Translations under genes and position numbers: made by a program
Shown: piece by piece, positions 24,728-33,178 of the stretch
Position numbering within the stretch: position 1 is the first letter of the stretch
How the letters are laid out: every line of letters begins with the position of its first letter
NCBI GenBank assembly: GCA_015057865.1
Contig: SVDH01000008.1
Location: 1 to 57,631, forward strand
From: Lachnospiraceae bacterium
GTDB lineage: Bacteria > Bacillota > Clostridia > Lachnospirales > Lachnospiraceae
Direction of reading: 5' to 3'
Length of the DNA stretch: 57,631 nucleotides
The notes under the pieces: model-generated
What the model saw: only the letters and a program-made list of their open reading frames with translations
The model's database searches: none
Told to the model about the DNA's origin: nothing

Positions 24728-25336
24728 CTACTTCATCTCATAGAGTCCTTTTAAGATTGTGATGATCTGCTCTTCGTCCCAGTCGGATGAGTTGATCACC
24801 ATGTCATAGTCGGATGGTTTTCCCCAGTCCTTATCTGTGAAATATCCATAATAGGATTTTCTCTGCTTGTCCGTCCGGCGGATCATCTCAGACGCGGCGC
24901 GCTCGCCGATGTTTTCCCGCTTCATTACACGCTCAATACGGTCTTCCATCGAAGCCGCGATGAAAACGGAGATCACGTTCAGATCATGCTCTTTTTCAAG
25001 GATCGCGTCGGCGCACCTGCCGACAAAGACACATGAGGATTCCTTTGCCTTTTGCAGAATAAAATCTTTCTGCAGTGCAAACAGGATCTCGCTGCTCGTC
25101 TTCCCGTAAAACCGGGGATTTGATCCTTCATAAAAAACAGGACGGAACATCGGATTCGGCAGTTTCTCATCGCTCTTTTCGAGAAGGTCTGCCGGAAGGT
25201 CTGTTTCCATGAGTGCTTTCGTCAGGATCTCTTTATCATAATAAGGAATGGACAACTCTGCTGCGATCTTTTTCCCGATGTTGCGACCGCCGCTGCCAAA
25301 CTGTCTGCCAATACATAAAATCGTATTCTTTTGCAT
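24728..25336 (-). CDS. Cytidylate-kinase-like family protein
   Basis: A 202-residue P-loop kinase of the cytidylate kinase-2 type. Visible features are ILCIGRQFGSGGRNIGKKIA (the phosphate-binding loop reads GRQFGSGGR instead of canonical GxxGxGK), PYYDKEIL, a middle SSCVFVGRCADAIL strand-turn, and the lid region ASEMIRRTDKQRKSYYGYF. Such proteins are widespread in clostridia, but their true substrate is not settled. It starts with ATG 25336 and follows the MMPL exporter by 25 bases, so it may be cotranscribed with it. The end overlaps an AGGTGCCTGACCCC motif that recurs near 21330. Confidence 0.88.
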   Translation of the reverse strand: MQKNTILCIGRQFGSGGRNIGKKIAAELSIPYYDKEILTKALMETDLPADLLEKSDEKLPNPMFRPVFYEGSNPRFYGKTSSEILFALQKDFILQKAKESSCVFVGRCADAILEKEHDLNVISVFIAASMEDRIERVMKRENIGERAASEMIRRTDKQRKSYYGYFTDKDWGKPSDYDMVINSSDWDEEQIITILKGLYEMK

Positions 25337-25361
25337 TTTTCTTCCTCCCTAAAACCGCCTG

Positions 25362-28300
25362 TTATGAATCCTCTTCTTCTTTTTTTACCATCCTCTGGCC
25401 TTTTTTGCAAACGATCCTGTCAAACAAAGCAAGTGTCCCCGGCAGGATCAGTAAGATCAGGATCACTGCCGTCAGCGTTCCGATCGAGATCGTGCTGCAG
25501 ATCTGCCCGATCATCGGATTCGCAAACGCGTAGCTCATGATAAACGTTACAATGATCAGGATCAGGCCGGATGTCATGATCGTATGGATCGAGCCGTCAT
25601 ACGCCGCCAGCAGGGATTCCCGTACGTCCTTTGACTTTCGGTGCTCCCTGTAATGGTTCGTATACAGGATCCCGTAATCGATCGTCGCGCCCATCAGGAT
25701 ACTCTGTACGATCAGAAGCGCCAGGTAATTGATGCTAAGATCCCTGAGCCCCATGCTCGTCATCATGACATAGACCGCTGTCTGGATCAAAAGCACCAGA
25801 ATGATCGGCACGGACAGTGAGCGGAATGTCAAAAGGACGACCAGAAAGATCGCGAGCGCCGTCAGCAGGGAGATCCGGTTCAGCTCTGACCGGAAGGAAT
25901 TCGACATTTCATAGGCCATCGCCGAGTTGCCGATCAGATGATAGTTTCCCTCTCCGAGCGTCTCATTGCAGCGCTTTGTCAATTCTCCGATGTAATCAAA
26001 TGTCTCATCAGACTCCGCCGGCAGCCACGCTGCGATCATCGCCAATGAATAGTTCGGTCCCACGAGCTGCCCTGCCGCATCGTTGATCTCTTCCTGCGCA
26101 TCGGCAAGGTCCGCCCGGACTTCTTCATCAAAGAAATCCGCAAATCTTGCATCCTGCATCGCCTCATTATTCAGACAATCGACAAATTCCTGAAAGGACA
26201 TCGTCCAGTTATTATTATAAGCCTGTTTGCTGAAATAATAAATATATAAAAGTTCCAGCTGATTCAAATCCATGTCTGTGCCAAAGCCTTCCATCAGCTG
26301 CATCATCTCTTGGGGCGAATACTTTTTGCCGGATAAAACCGCATCCACGATGCGAATGCCGGATTCAAGATCCTCCCTGCTGTCCGCATCGATCCGGTCT
26401 GCCATTTCCGGATCACTCAGGACTTCGTCATGAATGAAATGCAGAAACTCTTCCGGGCTGAGCCGCCATCCGCCGGTCTGACCGTTCTTATATAAATACA
26501 GCGTATACAGCATTCTCGCCTGGTCTGTTTCCATCCCGAGAAGATCTGCCATCGCATCCGCTGAATATACACTGCCGGACTTTGCTGCGTCCATGATCTT
26601 TTTTAATGTCTCAAGCTGCGAAAGTTCAGATTTCCCCATCGCGGAAGAAAACTGATCCCTGTTTTCCAGAATATGCGAAACAACGGTGTAGAGCGAAAGC
26701 CTGTAGCTGCCGCTGTCTTTTCCGATCGCGTCATACGCATACAAAAGCGCCATGTTTTCTTCATCCATGCCAAACAGCTTCGCTGCATCGGCGGCGCTAA
26801 GCTTCGCGCCGGAAATGGTCAGCTGCATCATGGACTGCAGCTGCTTCAGATTCGCGACCCGCTCTGCGCCCAGCATGGAACCGTACTGCTGATCGGAAGC
26901 GACATCGTTGATCAGAAAGTCAACAAATTCGGTTTCCGACATCGTCACGCCGGCGGCTTTTGCCGCAAGTTTTTCCATGACGCGTGCTTCCACCATTTTT
27001 GCCACTTCTTCTTCGGAAGGCGTCGCTGCCGCTGCTGCCTCCTGCGCCGCGGCCTGCGCCGCTTTTTGAATGTCTTCTTTTGCCTTGGCGGTCGCTGCTT
27101 CGATCTGTGCCTGCATCGCAGCGATCTGTTCCGGTGTCATGGCTGCCATTTCTTCCGGTGTCGGCATCATCGAAGCCATCTGCTGCTCCATCTGCGCCTG
27201 CATTTCAGCAGCCTTTTTCTGCGCTGCCTCATTTGCCTTTGCTTCGACATCGGCAGCGATCTCAGCCTTGATCTCTTCGATTGCTTCCTGCTGCAGTGCA
27301 CCCATTTCGGCATCAGACAGATCCTTGCTGACCTTTAAAATAAACAGCTGCTGCACATCGCTTTCCTTCATGGAAAATGCGCCCGCCAGCGCTGCGGGAT
27401 TCTTTTGTTTTGTGATCTCCTTTTTGTCAGCATAGTGAGACAACGACTGCATCTGCGCCTTCTGATCCGCATCCATCTGAGAGGCCAGGGTATCATTTTC
27501 AAGCACATCTCCTGTCAGAAAAGCGACCAGCTCCGGAAAGGTTTTCGTCCCCGTATCCACATCGCCCTGCGCTGCAAAATACTGGGCATAGAGAAGCCTT
27601 GCCTGGTCTTCGCTCATCGAAAGCTCAGACGCCATGTCCTGATAATCCCTTTTTTGATCGATCACTTCGGGATCGGTATAGTCCTTGAGCTGTCTGATCT
27701 GCGCAAGCGTATCCGCGTCGAACTCTGAAGCGTAATCCGGATCATTTGCCACATCATTTAAAATAAAGTCGATCAGCGTCCTGATATCCAGAGTCCCGGT
27801 ATCGATCCCGCCGTTTTGGATGTAGTAATACAGGTACAGATCACCCGCCTGGCCGCGGTCCATTTCGAAAAAGTCGGCGATCTCTCCGATCGTCATCTTT
27901 GTCACCAGAAGCTCTTTGTTTGCAAACTTTTTGATCTGATCCTTGTTGTCTTTGACATCATCATCAAGATCGTCCGCGAATGTTTCGTTTTCCAGCACAT
28001 CATCTGCGATGAAGTTCATCAGATTCGCTGCGCTGATCCGTCCGGTCGCGCCATCCATGAAATGATAGTAGTACAGCATCTGCATGACATCATCGGTCAG
28101 CTTCATTTCCTCGGAATCAAATCCGTCCATGTCTTCAAGCTCGTTTACCAGCTCTCTGGCATGGTATTGTTTTCCGATCGTCGTGCCATAGGACATGACG
28201 CTGTCCACTTTTCTGTCATTTTCAATCTCATCGAGCATACGCGCGACTTTTTCTTCATCCTCGTTACGATACAGAAGGACGATCTTATTGGTATCCGGGA

Positions 28301-29441
28301 AGACCTCGTTGATCTTGCCTGTGGCATTGTTGATATAGGTGATGTCGGTATTGCCTCTGGCAAAGAATGACGCGATAAAAAGAAACGCAAAGACCGGTAC
28401 GATCAGACGCCGGAAACGGTAGCTGAAGTTTGCAAGCGGCTTCATCGGCGGATGCGGTACCTTTTTGCCAAATTTGTGGATCCATTTGTCAAACGTTAAG
28501 ATCAGCGTCGGCAGTACGGCAAAGACGCAAACCATGCTTAAGAACACGCCCTTTGCCAGAACGACGCCCATATCCTGACCGATCTTAAAGCTCATAAAGA
28601 CGAGCACAAGCATGCCGACGATCGTCGTGACCGCGCTGCTGGACACAGAAGAAAAGACATGTTTCAAGGTCCGCTTCATCGCTTCGCGCCGGTCGATCGT
28701 CACCAGAAGTTCCCGCCGGTATTGATTCATCAAAATGATCGAGTAGTCCATCGAAAGGACGAGCTGCAGGATCGCAGCGATCGAATAGGTCGTGTCCGAA
28801 ACACCCGAAAGAAATACATTGGTTCCCATGTTGATCAGCACAGCGATCCCAATGGTAAAGAGGAATAAAAACGGTTCCACCCACGACGGACAGAGCACGA
28901 AAAGGATTCCGATCAGGATCACAATCGCCACGGTTACGCCAACGATCGGAAACTCGATCTCCGCACTGTTGCTTACTTCATATTCCATGATGTAGGAATC
29001 GTTGTCGACATAGGATTCATCCAGAGTGTCTTTGACCGCGTCGACTTCTTTGCTCGAATCCTTATACGGAACCGTCAGCTCATACAGGGTATACTGGTCT
29101 CTGTTGTACGCTTCGTCATCCGCTTCATAGGCCACATCATCCACATATGTGATCTGTTCGAGCTCGTCTGCAAGCGGTTCCTTTTCCTCCTCGGAAAGAC
29201 CTGTAAACATGACGCGGATCGTCGAATCATTCATCGCGGAATCCGGGAACTCTTCCTCCATCTTATCGAGACCGATCCGCATCGAGGAATCATTTGGCAG
29301 GAACTCCGCCATGTCCGTGATGATATTTACTCTGGGCATCAGAAAAAGACTGACTGCCGTCAGTACCAAAAAAATGATAAATATGATCTTGTTCCGATTC
29401 ACCAAAATTTCTGCCAGTCTCTTCATAAATCTATCATACAT
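25362..29441 (-). CDS. Giant MMPL/RND-family exporter with repeated helical extracytoplasmic modules
   Basis: A 1,359-residue membrane exporter of the MMPL/RND superfamily. The N-terminal half has one helix (about 15-35), an outside domain, then the SSD-like five-helix block (about 175-340, with the VLSMDYSIILMNQYRRE motif). The C-terminal half has the matching block at the end (ILMGATIDYGILYTNHYREH). Between them is a long extracytoplasmic region with seven copies of an approximately 81-residue helical module and a Met/Ala/Gln-rich coiled segment (AEMQAQMEQQMASMMPTPEE). Substrate is unknown; lipids or hydrophobic drugs are usual. It is divergent from a tetR gene across a 16-bp palindrome, so it is probably repressed by it. 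The frame opens at TTG 29462; ATG 29441 after a weak GAAGAG is preferred but not certain. Confidence 0.88.
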   Translation of the reverse strand: MYDRFMKRLAEILVNRNKIIFIIFLVLTAVSLFLMPRVNIITDMAEFLPNDSSMRIGLDKMEEEFPDSAMNDSTIRVMFTGLSEEEKEPLADELEQITYVDDVAYEADDEAYNRDQYTLYELTVPYKDSSKEVDAVKDTLDESYVDNDSYIMEYEVSNSAEIEFPIVGVTVAIVILIGILFVLCPSWVEPFLFLFTIGIAVLINMGTNVFLSGVSDTTYSIAAILQLVLSMDYSIILMNQYRRELLVTIDRREAMKRTLKHVFSSVSSSAVTTIVGMLVLVFMSFKIGQDMGVVLAKGVFLSMVCVFAVLPTLILTFDKWIHKFGKKVPHPPMKPLANFSYRFRRLIVPVFAFLFIASFFARGNTDITYINNATGKINEVFPDTNKIVLLYRNEDEEKVARMLDEIENDRKVDSVMSYGTTIGKQYHARELVNELEDMDGFDSEEMKLTDDVMQMLYYYHFMDGATGRISAANLMNFIADDVLENETFADDLDDDVKDNKDQIKKFANKELLVTKMTIGEIADFFEMDRGQAGDLYLYYYIQNGGIDTGTLDIRTLIDFILNDVANDPDYASEFDADTLAQIRQLKDYTDPEVIDQKRDYQDMASELSMSEDQARLLYAQYFAAQGDVDTGTKTFPELVAFLTGDVLENDTLASQMDADQKAQMQSLSHYADKKEITKQKNPAALAGAFSMKESDVQQLFILKVSKDLSDAEMGALQQEAIEEIKAEIAADVEAKANEAAQKKAAEMQAQMEQQMASMMPTPEEMAAMTPEQIAAMQAQIEAATAKAKEDIQKAAQAAAQEAAAAATPSEEEVAKMVEARVMEKLAAKAAGVTMSETEFVDFLINDVASDQQYGSMLGAERVANLKQLQSMMQLTISGAKLSAADAAKLFGMDEENMALLYAYDAIGKDSGSYRLSLYTVVSHILENRDQFSSAMGKSELSQLETLKKIMDAAKSGSVYSADAMADLLGMETDQARMLYTLYLYKNGQTGGWRLSPEEFLHFIHDEVLSDPEMADRIDADSREDLESGIRIVDAVLSGKKYSPQEMMQLMEGFGTDMDLNQLELLYIYYFSKQAYNNNWTMSFQEFVDCLNNEAMQDARFADFFDEEVRADLADAQEEINDAAGQLVGPNYSLAMIAAWLPAESDETFDYIGELTKRCNETLGEGNYHLIGNSAMAYEMSNSFRSELNRISLLTALAIFLVVLLTFRSLSVPIILVLLIQTAVYVMMTSMGLRDLSINYLALLIVQSILMGATIDYGILYTNHYREHRKSKDVRESLLAAYDGSIHTIMTSGLILIIVTFIMSYAFANPMIGQICSTISIGTLTAVILILLILPGTLALFDRIVCKKGQRMVKKEEEDS
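25960..28025 (-). repeat. Seven degenerate helical modules within the MMPL exporter
   Basis: Seven copies of a module of about 81 residues start near 28025, 27780, 27535, 26932, 26690, 26455 and 26192. The common pattern is a hydrophobic F(V/I)xFLxxDV start, an acidic run, a D(A/E)DxxxQLxxL helix, then MAxxLxMxxxQARLLYxxY. Copies 3 and 4 are separated by the Met/Ala-rich coil. DNA identity is low, so the repetition is ancient and structural. Confidence 0.8.
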
Positions 29442-29491
29442 AGAACGACACTCTTCGTTCAATCATCAGATTTATGACGGACGTCTCTTTT

Positions 29492-29507
29492 TGCAACATG
29501 TGTTGCA
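29492..29507. promoter_or_regulatory. 16-bp palindromic operator between MMPL exporter and tetR
   Basis: TGCAACATGTGTTGCA is a perfect 7+2+7 palindrome. It overlaps the -35 of the tetR promoter (29503-29508), and a TTGCAA -35-like hexamer for the exporter lies in its opposite arm. It is the likely binding site of the adjacent TetR repressor. Confidence 0.75.
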
Positions 29508-29531
29508 GAAGTCGATGGGCTGTGGTATGGT
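29503..29531 (+). promoter_or_regulatory. Promoter of tetR
   Basis: TTGCAG at 29503-29508, 17 bases, then TATGGT at 29526-29531. The tetR ATG is 41 bases downstream with AAGGAG. The overlap with the palindrome implies autorepression. Confidence 0.65.
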
Positions 29532-29572
29532 AGAACCAAGTTTAAGATAATCTAAAGACAAGGAGTTCGCCC

Positions 29573-30127
29573 ATGAATAAACCTGACCCGCGCACTATTT
29601 TCACAAAGACCATGCTCAAAACTGCCTGCCGCGACCTGATTGAAAAAAAACAGCTTGCAAAGATCACGGTCAACGAGCTCTGTGAGAAAGCAGGTGTGAA
29701 CCGCTCCACTTTCTATCGCTATTATCCGGACATCTACGCGCTCTGGGCTGAGATTGAGGAAGACAGCTTTACCGATCTGATCAGCAGGATCAATCTTCCG
29801 GATGCACGTGACCCGAAAGTGTTTTTCAGCGACCTGTTTGACGCGATCAAGGCCAATCAGATCCTGACGCCTACCGCGCTTCAACACGCAGACTCCAGTC
29901 TGCTGATCCCAAAGATCATGGAGCATTACAAGAGGGTCGCCTTTGTGATCTGGCAGATCAATCAGCCGGGACTTTCCAAACGGCAGCTCGAATACCGCTT
30001 CTCTATTCTTCTGGGCGCGCTTACTGCCACAGTCCAGGAATGGATCCAGAACGGCATGACGGATTCCAGTGACGCGATTGCCGAAATGATGAAGGAGTTG
30101 GGTTTCTGGGGGCTGTTTGAGGGATAA
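29573..30127 (+). CDS. TetR-family repressor
   Basis: A 184-residue regulator. The N-terminal TetR DNA-binding domain is clear: TKTMLKTACRDLIEKKQLAK, ITVNELCEKAGVNRSTFYRY and YYPDIYALWAEIEED. The rest is a helical ligand-binding domain. AAGGAG precedes the ATG by 7 bases. It is divergent from the MMPL exporter, with a 16-bp palindrome between them. The standard model is repression of both genes, released when the exporter's substrate binds. The TetR_C family members next to MMPL genes in clostridia have the same layout. Ligand unknown. Confidence 0.93.
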   Translation: MNKPDPRTIFTKTMLKTACRDLIEKKQLAKITVNELCEKAGVNRSTFYRYYPDIYALWAEIEEDSFTDLISRINLPDARDPKVFFSDLFDAIKANQILTPTALQHADSSLLIPKIMEHYKRVAFVIWQINQPGLSKRQLEYRFSILLGALTATVQEWIQNGMTDSSDAIAEMMKELGFWGLFEG

Positions 30128-30129
30128 GA

Positions 30130-30160
30130 AAAGACCGCATCCAAACCGGGTGCGGTCTTT
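30130..30160. terminator. Bidirectional terminator between tetR and nrdG
   Basis: AAAGACCGCATCC (30130-30142) pairs with GGGTGCGGTCTTT (30148-30160), one wobble, five-base loop. A/T tracts flank both sides, so it can end tetR (plus) and nrdG (minus). Confidence 0.88.
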
Positions 30161-30165
30161 CTTTG

Positions 30166-30759
30166 TCATTTATTCTTCATTAAATTTTCCAGTGATCTCT
30201 CATCACTCCACAGAATTACTTCTCCTGCTGCCAGGGACTCTGCCACACGGATGATCCGCTGATTTGAGGAACCTCGAAACTGCAGCATCAGCTCGTGCTT
30301 GTCCTGTTCAAACTCACCGTCTACAAGGATGTCGATCAGAGAAAGCATCTCATCTGTCACTTCGCATCGGGGATGATCGTCTGGAAGACTTTCATTATTA
30401 TACCTTAATTCACACTTCTGTTTTCCGGTAAGCTCTTCAAACAGATATCCTGAAAAACACCAGATATCTTTCTTCGGGAAATACTTTTTTACGTCCCTTA
30501 ACAGTTCTGTCAAAGCCTTCTGATTCTCCGGTTCAAACGGTTCTCCGCCAAGCAGCGTCAGCCCGCGAACATAATCCGGCTTCAAAGACTTCAGGATCTC
30601 ATCTGTTGTCTCTTCTGTAAACGGCTTACCATATTCAAAATTCCATGTTTCCGGCTGAAAACAGCCTTCACAGTGATGTCTGCATCCGGACACGAACAGC
30701 GTTGTCCGCACGCCCGGGCCGTTTGCGATATCACAGGTTTTGATTTCTCCGTAATACAT
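30166..30759 (-). CDS. nrdG: Anaerobic ribonucleotide reductase activating enzyme
   Basis: A 197-residue radical-SAM activase that makes the glycyl radical on NrdD. It has the CxxxCxxC cluster motif as CRHHCEGC at about 26-33, NGPGVRTTLFVSG before it, and the SAM-binding GGEP in LLGGEPFEPEN. The middle insertion (about 100-150, including VTDEMLSLIDILVDGEFEQD) is normal for the family. It follows nrdD by 12 bases on the same strand, so the two form one operon. Expression should follow the NrdR-regulated promoter upstream of nrdD. Confidence 0.97.
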   Translation of the reverse strand: MYYGEIKTCDIANGPGVRTTLFVSGCRHHCEGCFQPETWNFEYGKPFTEETTDEILKSLKPDYVRGLTLLGGEPFEPENQKALTELLRDVKKYFPKKDIWCFSGYLFEELTGKQKCELRYNNESLPDDHPRCEVTDEMLSLIDILVDGEFEQDKHELMLQFRGSSNQRIIRVAESLAAGEVILWSDERSLENLMKNK

Positions 30760-30771
30760 GACACAAATACC

Positions 30772-32973
30772 TTACAGATGCAGCACGCGGTCCTTGATCT
30801 CCTGCGTCCGTCCCTGGTTCCAGAACTGGCTGCCGATGTAGCCGCAGGTACGGCGCGCTACATTCATCTTGCTTTGCTCACGGTTGCCGCAGCACGGGCA
30901 TTCCCAGATCAGTTTATTGTCCTCTTCGACGATCTGGATCTCTCCGGTGTATCCGCACACCTGACAATAATCACTCTTGGTGTTCAGCTCAGCATACATG
31001 ATGTTGTCGTAGATGAACTGCATCACTGAGATGACTGCATCCAGATTGTTCTCCAGATTCGGTACTTCCACATAGCTGATCGCACCGCCCGGAGAAAGCT
31101 CCTGGAATTCCGATTCGAATTTCAGCTTTGTGAACGCATCGATCTCTTCTGTGACATGCACGTGATAGCTGTTGGTGATATAGTTCTTGTCTGTCACATC
31201 GTCGATAATGCCAAACCGCTTCTGCAGACATTTCGCGAATTTGTAGGTCGTGCTCTCAAGCGGTGTACCATATACGGAATAATCAATGTTCTCTTCTGCT
31301 TTCCATTTTGCGCAGGCATCGTTTAAGTGCTTCATCACTTCCAGCGCAAACTGCTTTGCAAACGGATTGGTATGTGTCACGCCCTTCATATAACGGACGC
31401 ACTCGCTCAAACCGGCATATCCCAGAGAGATGGTTGAATATCCGTTATAGAGAAGTTTATCGATCGTCTCACCCGGCTCGAGCCTTGCAAGCGCGCCATG
31501 CTGCCAGAGGATCGGAGCAACGTCAGACGGTGTGCCCAGCAGTCTCTCATGACGTGCGCGCAGTGCACGATGGCACAGCTCCAGACGCTCGTCGTAAATC
31601 TCCCAGAACTTTTCTTCATTTTTCTGTGCACTCAGCGCGATGTCGACCAGATTCAGTGTGACAACGCCCTGATTGAAACGGCCGTAGTATTTTCTCTGGC
31701 CCGGTACATAGTTTTTGGCATTTGCGACATTTCCGATCCCGGCTTCTGTAAAACGATCCGGCGTCAGGAAGCTTCTGCATCCCATGCAGGTGTAAACGTC
31801 ACCCTTTTTGAGCTCGATCATTTTCTTTTCGGAAATGTAATCCGGCACCATACGTTTTGCCGTGCATTTTGCTGCCAGCTGCGTCAGATCCCAGTATTTG
31901 CTGCCTTCCCGGACATTATCCTCTTCCAGAACATAGATCAGCTTCGGGAATGCCGGTGTGATATACACGCCCTTCTCGTTTTTGATGCCCTCGATGCGCT
32001 GCTTCAAAAGCTCCTCACAAAGCATCGCCAGGTCATCGCGCACCTGTCCCTCCGGGACTTCGTCCAGATACATAAAGATCGTGATAAACGGAGCCTGACC
32101 GTTTGTCGTCATCAGTGTGATCACCTGATACTGGATCATCTGCACGCCCTGCTTCACTTCTTTCTTCAGACGCATCTCCGCAATGTTGTTGATGACTTCT
32201 TCCGAAGCCTCAATCCCGTTTGCCTGCATCTCTTCCGCAACCTCTGCGCGATACTTATCGCGGCTGCACTGTACAAACGGTGCCAGGTGAGAAAGCGAGA
32301 TGCTCTGTCCGCCATACTGGGAGCTTGCGATCTGCGCAACGGCCTGTGTCGCGATGTTGCATGCAGTTGAAAACGTATGCGGCTTCTCGATCATCGTACC
32401 GCTGATCACGGTACCGTTCTGCAGCATATCTTCTAAGTTCACCAGGCAGCAGTTATGCATGTGCTGCGCAAAATAGTCCGCATCATGGAAATGGATGATG
32501 CCTTCTTCATGCGCTTTCCAGATATCCGGCTCTAACAGGAAACGCTTGGTGATATCCTTGCTCACCTCGCCTGCCATATAATCCCGCTGCACGCTGTTGA
32601 CCGCCGGATTCTTGTTGGAGTTTTCCTGCTTCACCTCTTCGTTATCATACTCAAGAAGCGTCAGGATCTGCTGATCTGTCGAATTGGACTTACGGATCAG
32701 CGCTCTCTTATAGCGATATGTGATATAGTTTCTCGCCACTGAAAACGCGCGCTGATTCATGATCTGGTTCTCAACAAGGTCCTGGATCTCTTCTACGGAA
32801 AGTGCCCGGTTCATGCCTTCACAGATCGTACGCATATTCGCAGAGATCACTGCGATCTGCTCCGGTGTCATGCGTTCATTGTCCGCCACACTGTTGTTTG
32901 CCTTTTCCACGGCAGCAGTGATCTTGCTCAGATCAAACTCCATCTCCGTTCCGCTTCTTTTGATGATTTTCAT
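30772..32973 (-). CDS. nrdD: Anaerobic (class III) ribonucleoside-triphosphate reductase
   Basis: A 733-residue enzyme that reduces ribonucleotides to deoxyribonucleotides without oxygen. An N-terminal ATP-cone (about 1-95, MKIIKRSGTEMEFDLSKI onward) gives allosteric control. The catalytic barrel follows. The C-terminus has two zinc cysteine pairs (CQVCGYTG, CPCCGNRE) and the glycyl-radical loop RRTCGYIGS. The longest frame opens at 33018, but ATG 32973 is preferred because AGGGAG lies about 10 bases before it and the cone starts there. Upstream are a promoter at 33095-33123 and two NrdR boxes. Its presence marks a strict or facultative anaerobe. Confidence 0.97.
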   Translation of the reverse strand: MKIIKRSGTEMEFDLSKITAAVEKANNSVADNERMTPEQIAVISANMRTICEGMNRALSVEEIQDLVENQIMNQRAFSVARNYITYRYKRALIRKSNSTDQQILTLLEYDNEEVKQENSNKNPAVNSVQRDYMAGEVSKDITKRFLLEPDIWKAHEEGIIHFHDADYFAQHMHNCCLVNLEDMLQNGTVISGTMIEKPHTFSTACNIATQAVAQIASSQYGGQSISLSHLAPFVQCSRDKYRAEVAEEMQANGIEASEEVINNIAEMRLKKEVKQGVQMIQYQVITLMTTNGQAPFITIFMYLDEVPEGQVRDDLAMLCEELLKQRIEGIKNEKGVYITPAFPKLIYVLEEDNVREGSKYWDLTQLAAKCTAKRMVPDYISEKKMIELKKGDVYTCMGCRSFLTPDRFTEAGIGNVANAKNYVPGQRKYYGRFNQGVVTLNLVDIALSAQKNEEKFWEIYDERLELCHRALRARHERLLGTPSDVAPILWQHGALARLEPGETIDKLLYNGYSTISLGYAGLSECVRYMKGVTHTNPFAKQFALEVMKHLNDACAKWKAEENIDYSVYGTPLESTTYKFAKCLQKRFGIIDDVTDKNYITNSYHVHVTEEIDAFTKLKFESEFQELSPGGAISYVEVPNLENNLDAVISVMQFIYDNIMYAELNTKSDYCQVCGYTGEIQIVEEDNKLIWECPCCGNREQSKMNVARRTCGYIGSQFWNQGRTQEIKDRVLHL

Positions 32974-33050
32974 TTGTTTTCTTCTCCCTGTCCCGTTCTT
33001 CTTTTTCGTCTGCCGCATCTGCTAAAAACCGTGCCGACACGCAAAAATTT

Positions 33051-33084
33051 AGACGGCGCAGGCGGTACTGCCTATGCGCCGTCT
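33051..33084 (-). other. 5'-proximal hairpin in the nrdD leader
   Basis: AGACGGCGCA (33051-33060) pairs with TGCGCCGTCT (33075-33084), with an inner GGC/GCC. It falls about 4 bases after the predicted nrdD start of transcription, so it caps the 5' end of the mRNA. On the minus strand it is followed by AAATTTTTG and might also terminate gltX read-through. An attenuator role is possible. Confidence 0.6.
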
Positions 33085-33094
33085 TCGATTTTCA

Positions 33095-33123
33095 ATTTTA
33101 CAACATATAGTTATTAAACTCAA
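33095..33123 (-). promoter_or_regulatory. Promoter of nrdD-nrdG
   Basis: On the minus strand TTGAGT (33123-33118), 17 bases, then TAAAAT (33100-33095). One NrdR box lies in the spacer, the other upstream of the -35. Confidence 0.72.
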
Positions 33124-33143
33124 CAGGAAATACTATATCTAGT
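33100..33143 (-). promoter_or_regulatory. Tandem NrdR boxes
   Basis: Two 12-base sites, ACTATATGTTGT (minus, 33111-33100) and ACTAGATATAGT (minus, 33143-33132). Each matches the known NrdR core ACWATATATWGT at 11 of 12 positions. They start 32 bases apart, three helical turns, the usual NrdR spacing. NrdR, encoded elsewhere, should repress nrdD when dATP is high. Confidence 0.78.
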
Positions 33144-33178
33144 CATTTTTGACATGTTGCACAATTCGGATTCTTTTC

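Noticed and set aside
26673-27338. 221-codon plus-strand Cys/His-rich frame inside the MMPL gene
   Set aside because: Antisense of the Ala/Met-rich coil of the exporter; composition is explained by the opposite strand.
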